The notes beneath the pieces were generated by a model. The model did no database searches and was not told where the DNA came from. It worked only from the letters and a program-made list of their open reading frames with translations. A stretch of DNA of 64,000 nt from Amoeboaphelidium protococcarum (lineage: Eukaryota > Aphelidiomycota > Aphelidea), in the NCBI GenBank assembly GCA_023515745.1, contig JALECJ010000004.1, forward strand, positions 1,116,001-1,180,000, in the 5' to 3' direction. This document shows, piece by piece, positions 63,902 to 64,000 of the stretch (positions are counted from its first letter, which is position 1; each line of letters starts with the position of its first letter). The position numbers were made by a program, and so were the translations under genes.

Positions 63902-64000
63902 TATTGGCAATTGTTGTTTCAAGTCTGGATCGGAAATAGAATGCGAGGCTGTTGAGATTTCGTACGTTTCGTGTTAGCTATTATCGACCAGCATACACAG

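Overview
The window is nuclear DNA of a eukaryote that reads UAA and UAG as glutamine and uses UGA as its only stop. In almost every recognisable gene the conserved protein frame runs through in-frame TAG and TAA codons, many of them where relatives have Gln (clathrin heavy chain, succinyl-CoA ligase alpha, exportin-2, CPSF73, TBC1D20). With this code the fragmented standard-code frames join into complete genes ending at TGA. Introns are short (about 50-80 bp), start GTAAG or GTATG and nearly all end TGTAG. The proteins look opisthokont-like: an ADP1-type EGF/ABCG transporter, RPC4, Bmt5, ATP23, SmB, and a membrane protein resembling a fungal family. A deep Holomycota lineage such as aphelids would fit both code and gene content, but that placement is inference; ciliates and other UAR=Gln lineages are not formally excluded.

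Layout. 1-16.3 kb is dense housekeeping: a partial membrane protein, SmB, exportin-2/CSE1, DENR, mitochondrial uS14, a short SET1-like methyltransferase, a tail-anchored TPR protein, a PRA1 protein, a histidine acid phosphatase and clathrin heavy chain. 16.3-22 kb holds RNA polymerase III subunit RPC4, a 1.6 kb inverted-repeat element, an unrecognised protein with a possible nuclease core, a decayed-looking stretch and a tRNA-Arg(ACG). 22-44 kb carries RBBP4/MSI1, RPL32, the EGF/ABCG transporter, a small orphan membrane protein, ATP23, RPF1, an unknown protein, riboflavin kinase, CPSF73, a rhodanese-DSP phosphatase, ATG4, a PH-polyQ-FHA protein, a small acidic protein and succinyl-CoA ligase alpha. 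44-56 kb carries a rotatin-like armadillo protein, a two-domain PWWP/Tudor-like protein, SDHD, a Q-rich unknown, TBC1D20/Gyp8 and Bmt5. 56-64 kb is more repetitive: a doubtful TLC-like frame, a 184-194 bp minisatellite, a secreted subtilase, an apparently identical 1,341 bp tandem duplication of a CUE-domain gene, a palindrome pair and a 245 bp TIR element with TA flanks.

The genes do not form one pathway and there are no operons; neighbouring genes are often divergent or convergent with very short spacers (two convergent stops lie 3 bp apart). The most notable features are the reassigned code and its effects (a glutamine tract written as a TAG microsatellite, TAA codons directly before TGA), the exact gene duplication, the possible nuclease gene beside the inverted-repeat element, and the PH-FHA fusion. 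All gene models are hand readings; splice sites come from GT/AG plus frame continuity.
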